Source of the DNA: an uncultured Asticcacaulis sp.
GTDB taxonomy: Bacteria > Pseudomonadota > Alphaproteobacteria > Caulobacterales > Caulobacteraceae
Assembly: GCA_946480525.1 (NCBI GenBank)
Contig: CAMLLA010000214.1
Coordinates: forward strand, 1-7,180
DNA length: 7,180 nucleotides
Reading direction: 5' to 3'
Shown here: in pieces, positions 4,999 through 7,180 of the stretch
Layout of the letters: every line of letters starts with the position of its first letter
Position numbering within the stretch: the first letter of the stretch is position 1
Program-made: the position numbers and the translations under genes
The notes under the pieces: model-generated
Seen by the model: only the letters and a program-made list of their open reading frames with translations
What the model was told of the DNA's origin: nothing
The model's database searches: none

Positions 4999-5607
4999 GT
5001 GTCTGAAATCAAAGCCGTATTATTCGATATCGGCAATGTCATGATCACCTGGCATCCGGAAAACCTGTTTCGCAAGGTGATAACCGACGTCGAACGCAGG
5101 CAGCATTTCCTGACGAACGTGGTGCCGATGACCTGGCATGACCGGCACGATGCCGGCGTGACCTTCGCCGAGAACCGCCTAAAGCCTCTGGCCGACTACC
5201 CGGAATTCGCCGACGAAATTCACGCTTTCGACAGTCGGTTCGACGAAATGCTGGGTGAGCCGATCCGGGAGACCATGGCGATCATCGAGGAACTGCAAGC
5301 CAAAGGCGTGCCGCAGTATGCGCTGACCAACATGCCTCACGAAAAGGCAGAGATGGTCTTTTCGAAAATCCCGGCTTTCCGGCATATGCGCGACGTCATC
5401 ATTTCCGGCGTCGAAAAGATCGTAAAACCAGATCCCCGCATCTATGAGATTGCCCTGAAACGCATGGGCCTGCCAGCGGACGCCGTCTTTTTCACCGATG
5501 ACAACCGCGCCAATATCGACGCCGCCAGGGCCATGGGCTTCGTCACCCACCTGTTCGATCGTCCCGGGAGCCTGCGGCCAGCCCTTGTCCGGGCAGGTAT
5601 TTTATAA
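4999..5607 (+). CDS. HAD-superfamily (subfamily IA) hydrolase, YihX-like
   Basis: The product is 202 residues, a probable small-molecule phosphatase of the haloacid dehalogenase superfamily, cytoplasmic, with unknown substrate. All four motifs are visible: nucleophile Asp10 in LFDIGNVMITW, Thr110 in ALTNMP, Lys143 in IVKPDPRIYE, and the metal-binding Asp167-Asp168 in FFTDDNRANIDAA. A helical cap lies between motifs I and II (about 16-95). Motif I reads D-x-G instead of the common D-x-D, so the second Asp (the usual acid/base) is Gly; the same is true of E. coli YihX, so this is a known variant. Start GTG 4999 is preferred over GTG 4975: it has GGAG 6 nt upstream, and the earlier GTG directly abuts the terminator T-tract with no room for a ribosome site. 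Its promoter must lie in or overlap the rpmJ terminator region, or it depends on read-through. Confidence 0.9.
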   Translation: MSEIKAVLFDIGNVMITWHPENLFRKVITDVERRQHFLTNVVPMTWHDRHDAGVTFAENRLKPLADYPEFADEIHAFDSRFDEMLGEPIRETMAIIEELQAKGVPQYALTNMPHEKAEMVFSKIPAFRHMRDVIISGVEKIVKPDPRIYEIALKRMGLPADAVFFTDDNRANIDAARAMGFVTHLFDRPGSLRPALVRAGIL

Positions 5608-5646
5608 TCATCCACAGGCAATCACGACATTTTCGTTGCTCGTGAG

Positions 5647-5675
5647 TTGAGAGGAGCGAATCACTTGGCTATGGT
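5647..5675 (+). promoter_or_regulatory. Candidate gapR promoter overlapping the upstream terminator
   Basis: TTGAGA (5647-5652, 5/6) and TATGGT (5670-5675, 4/6 with the key A2 and T6) are separated by 17 nt. The -10 lies in the loop of the terminator hairpin at 5662-5694. Initiation near 5682 would give a leader of about 35 nt and avoid the hairpin. A competing TATAAT at 5603-5608 overlaps the HAD stop but has no -35. Confidence 0.4.
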
Positions 5676-5694
5676 TAAACCCAAGTGCTTTTTT
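5662..5694 (+). terminator. Rho-independent terminator between the HAD gene and gapR
   Basis: CACTTGG (5662-5668) and CCAAGTG (5681-5687) form a perfect 7-bp stem with a 12-nt loop, followed by C and six T. It ends only 22 nt before the gapR ATG. A further pair of arms, TGAGAGG (5648-5654) and CCTCTCA (5697-5703), encloses it. Confidence 0.75.
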
Positions 5695-5716
5695 CACCTC
5701 TCAGGATACATCCGCC

Positions 5717-5989
5717 ATGGCCGATGACGCCCCCTCCTTTCAATCCGACGACGTCATCTCCGGCGCGGCCCAGGGCCGTCTCAAGTCATTTATCGAACGT
5801 ATTGAACGGCTTGAAGAAGACAAGGCTGCGGTGAGCGAAGACTTGAAGGAGGTCTACTCCGAAGCCAAGGGCGAAGGCTTCGACGTCAAGATCCTGCGCA
5901 AGGTCGTTCGCATCCGTAAGCAGGACAAGGCAAAGATGTCCGAAGAAGAGGCCTTGATCGAACTCTACATGTCGGCGATCGAGGGCTGA
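5717..5989 (+). CDS. gapR: GapR, DUF2312 nucleoid-associated protein
   Basis: The product is 90 residues. GapR of Caulobacter binds AT-rich, overtwisted (positively supercoiled) DNA, acts with type II topoisomerases ahead of moving polymerases, and is needed for normal replication and cell division. The family shape is complete: a short acidic N-tail (1-12), AAQGRLKSFIERIERLEEDK (17-36) beginning a long coiled coil, the EVYSEAKGEGFDVKILRKVV core (45-64) with basic DNA-contacting residues continuing RIRKQDKAK (65-73), and a final helix SEEEALIELYMSAI. Its length matches the family (about 89). ATG 5717 has AGGA 10 nt upstream. It is transcribed alone between terminators at 5662-5694 and 6013-6052. 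The leader arrangement suggests its level is controlled. Confidence 0.95.
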   Translation: MADDAPSFQSDDVISGAAQGRLKSFIERIERLEEDKAAVSEDLKEVYSEAKGEGFDVKILRKVVRIRKQDKAKMSEEEALIELYMSAIEG

Positions 5990-6012
5990 ACCCATTCTGC
6001 TTGATCTTTTCG

Positions 6013-6052
6013 AGCCCGCTTTCCATCTTCATCGGATGGACAGCGGGCTTTT
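6013..6052 (+). terminator. Rho-independent terminator of gapR
   Basis: AGCCCGCT (6013-6020) pairs with AGCGGGCT (6042-6049). Past one T-C mismatch, TCCATC (6022-6027) pairs with GATGGA (6035-6040), with a 7-nt loop. Four T follow. It lies 23 nt past the gapR stop, so the next gene at 6073 needs its own promoter or read-through. Confidence 0.92.
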
Positions 6053-6072
6053 CTATATCCGGGTAGCTGATC

Positions 6073-6489
6073 GTGGCGTTTAAATCGAAGACGCCGGCCA
6101 AGGGCCTGTCACGGTCGAAGGGACTGCAAACCAAGGCTCCGCTGAAGGCTGGCCAGGGCTTCAAGGCCAAACCCGCAGGAAAGGCGCCCCCTTCCCCGCC
6201 CTCCGCCGCGGAGCAAAGGAAAGCGCAACAGCAGGCGTTGCAAAAATCAACATTGAAACTGCTTGAACGCGCCCGCAGGGAGGCTACTGAGAAGGGCGTC
6301 ACCCTGTCCGAATGGGAAGGCGAATTCCTTGAAAGCGTTTCAGATCGCGTCCGCACCTACGGCCGCGCCTTTGCCGATCCGGACAAGGGCGCCATGAATG
6401 GCACACTCTCCGTCCGCCAAGGCGTCAAGCTAAGGGAAATCCGCAAAAAAGCGCGAAACACCACCCCGCAAAGCGACGACGAAAAATAA
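6073..6489 (+). CDS. Lys-rich hypothetical protein next to gapR
   Basis: This 138-residue protein is not recognised as a named family. Residues 1-45 are basic, rich in Lys, Gly, Pro and Ala, and probably disordered, with short repeated K-G / KAPLKAGQGFKAK units. Residues 46-74 are a charged helix (AAEQRKAQQQALQ onward). The C-terminal half has TLSEWEGEFLESVSDRVRTY (77-96) and LSVRQGVKLREIRKKA (112-127). That pattern resembles short helical modules I associate loosely with DNA-metabolism and phage proteins, without proof. The end is acidic (SDDEK). Codon use is normal for the window, supporting a real gene. The start is GTG 6073 with only a weak GGGTAG upstream. It starts 20 bp after the gapR terminator; a promoter may overlap it. 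Nucleic-acid binding is a guess from the basic tail and the neighbour. Confidence 0.75.
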   Translation: MAFKSKTPAKGLSRSKGLQTKAPLKAGQGFKAKPAGKAPPSPPSAAEQRKAQQQALQKSTLKLLERARREATEKGVTLSEWEGEFLESVSDRVRTYGRAFADPDKGAMNGTLSVRQGVKLREIRKKARNTTPQSDDEK

Positions 6490-6540
6490 GACCGCTTCCA
6501 ATGAACTGGAACCGCTTCCATATAATGACAGCGCTTTCCA
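6487..6540 (+). promoter_or_regulatory. Promoter with LacI/GalR-type operator array before the sugar transporter
   Basis: The central site TGGAACCGCTTCCA (6507-6520) fits the LacI-family pattern TGGAA-N-CG-N-TTCCA. Two imperfect copies flank it: TAAGACCGCTTCCA (6487-6500) and ATGACAGCGCTTTCCA (6525-6540). The central CG steps are 20 and 19 bp apart, about two helical turns each. A perfect -10 TATAAT lies at 6521-6526 between the second and third sites; no good -35 is seen (TTCCAA at 6496-6501 is weak and 19 nt away). Site 3 covers the predicted start of transcription, the usual geometry for repression. The first site overlaps the stop codon of the preceding gene. The repressor gene is not in the window. 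Confidence 0.7.
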
Positions 6541-6594
6541 AAACATCGGTACCCGTGCTAGCGTCTACAAAACAACACAAAAATGGTTGGGACG

Positions 6595-7180
6595 ATGAGC
6601 AAGGATGGAAGCGCGGCGAACAAGCCGGGGCTGTTTGAACGCCTAAGCTATGGCGCGGGCGATTTCGGCTTCAACCTGTACTGGACGACGATATCGGCCT
6701 TCCTGCTGATATTTTACACCGACAGTTTCGGGCTCGATCCACGTGTCGCCGGCACCATGCTGCTGACGACCAAGCTGCTGGATTCGTTCGTCGACCCATT
6801 AATGGGCGCGATCTCCGACCGGACGAAAACCAAATGGGGCCGCTATCGCCCCTGGCTGTTGTGGGCCGCTATTCCCATGGCCGTCTCGGCCGTCCTGACC
6901 TTCACCACGCCGGATCTCGATTCCGCCGCCAAGGTCACCTACGCCTACATCACCTTCGCGATCATGATGGCTGTCTATTCCGTCGTCAGTATCCCCTACG
7001 GCGCCTTGTCGGGCGTCCTGACCAACGATCCGCAGTCACGCACCCAGATCAACAGCTTCCGCTTCGTCTTCGCTTTTGCCGGCGGCACCTTCGTCACCTA
7101 TTGCACGCCCATCCTGGTCAAGTGGTTCGCCGCAAAGTTTGGCGGCGGTGACGACACGGTCGGCTGGCAGTTGACCATGG
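6595..7180 (+). CDS. GPH-family sugar:cation symporter (MelB/XylP-like), 3' end cut by window edge
   Basis: The first 195 codons are present, roughly 40% of a typical 450-500-residue member. The family (TC 2.A.2, MFS fold, 12 membrane helices) imports glycosides, pentosides or hexuronides with H+ or Na+. Visible: RLSYGAGDFGFNLYW opening helix 1 (16-30), FYTDSFGL (40-47), and the signature DSFVDPLMGAISDRTKTKWG then RYRPW (63-87). Asp63 and Asp67 align with MelB Asp55 and Asp59; the position of MelB Asp19 is Asn27, as is common in other GPH members. SIPYGALSGVLTNDPQSRTQ (132-151) is the usual helix 4-5 loop, with RF of SFRFVFAFAG following. An in-frame ATG at 6583 is possible; neither start has a well-placed Shine-Dalgarno. 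The LacI-type operators upstream suggest induction by a sugar. The substrate cannot be told from this part. Confidence 0.93.
   Translation, partial: MSKDGSAANKPGLFERLSYGAGDFGFNLYWTTISAFLLIFYTDSFGLDPRVAGTMLLTTKLLDSFVDPLMGAISDRTKTKWGRYRPWLLWAAIPMAVSAVLTFTTPDLDSAAKVTYAYITFAIMMAVYSVVSIPYGALSGVLTNDPQSRTQINSFRFVFAFAGGTFVTYCTPILVKWFAAKFGGGDDTVGWQLTM

Overview
The window looks chromosomal, from an alphaproteobacterium, most likely in the order Caulobacterales. The evidence is a GapR/DUF2312 nucleoid protein, the 41-residue zinc-less form of ribosomal protein L36, a stand-alone motA, and several Ala/Pro-rich lipoproteins. GC content is only moderately high by eye, which would fit Asticcacaulis better than Caulobacter or Brevundimonas. 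That genus guess is inference.

Layout. Positions 1-4516 read leftward. They hold the 5' two-thirds or less of mnmC (cut by the left edge), three small Ala-rich lipoprotein genes (875-1823), a 343-bp gap full of palindromes, motA, and an MltB-type lytic transglycosylase lipoprotein. From 4768 everything reads rightward: rpmJ (L36) with a very strong terminator, a HAD-family hydrolase, gapR, an unrecognised Lys-rich small protein, and the first 195 codons of a GPH-family (MelB/XylP-like) sugar:cation symporter. The symporter sits behind a promoter carrying LacI-type operator palindromes. The divergence point is the mltB/rpmJ intergenic region.

The genes are mostly independent single-gene units rather than one pathway: tRNA wobble modification, envelope lipoproteins, flagellar stator, peptidoglycan turnover, translation, a phosphatase-like enzyme, chromosome organisation and sugar uptake. 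Most of the interest lies between and around genes. The first is a roughly 325-bp lipoprotein cassette, including its terminator, duplicated on either side of a third lipoprotein gene. The second is a gapR leader in which a terminator hairpin, a candidate promoter and a larger nested stem are interleaved. The third is an operator array in front of the transporter. I see no CRISPR array, insertion sequence, tRNA, rRNA or clear phage module, and no convincing new multi-gene system.
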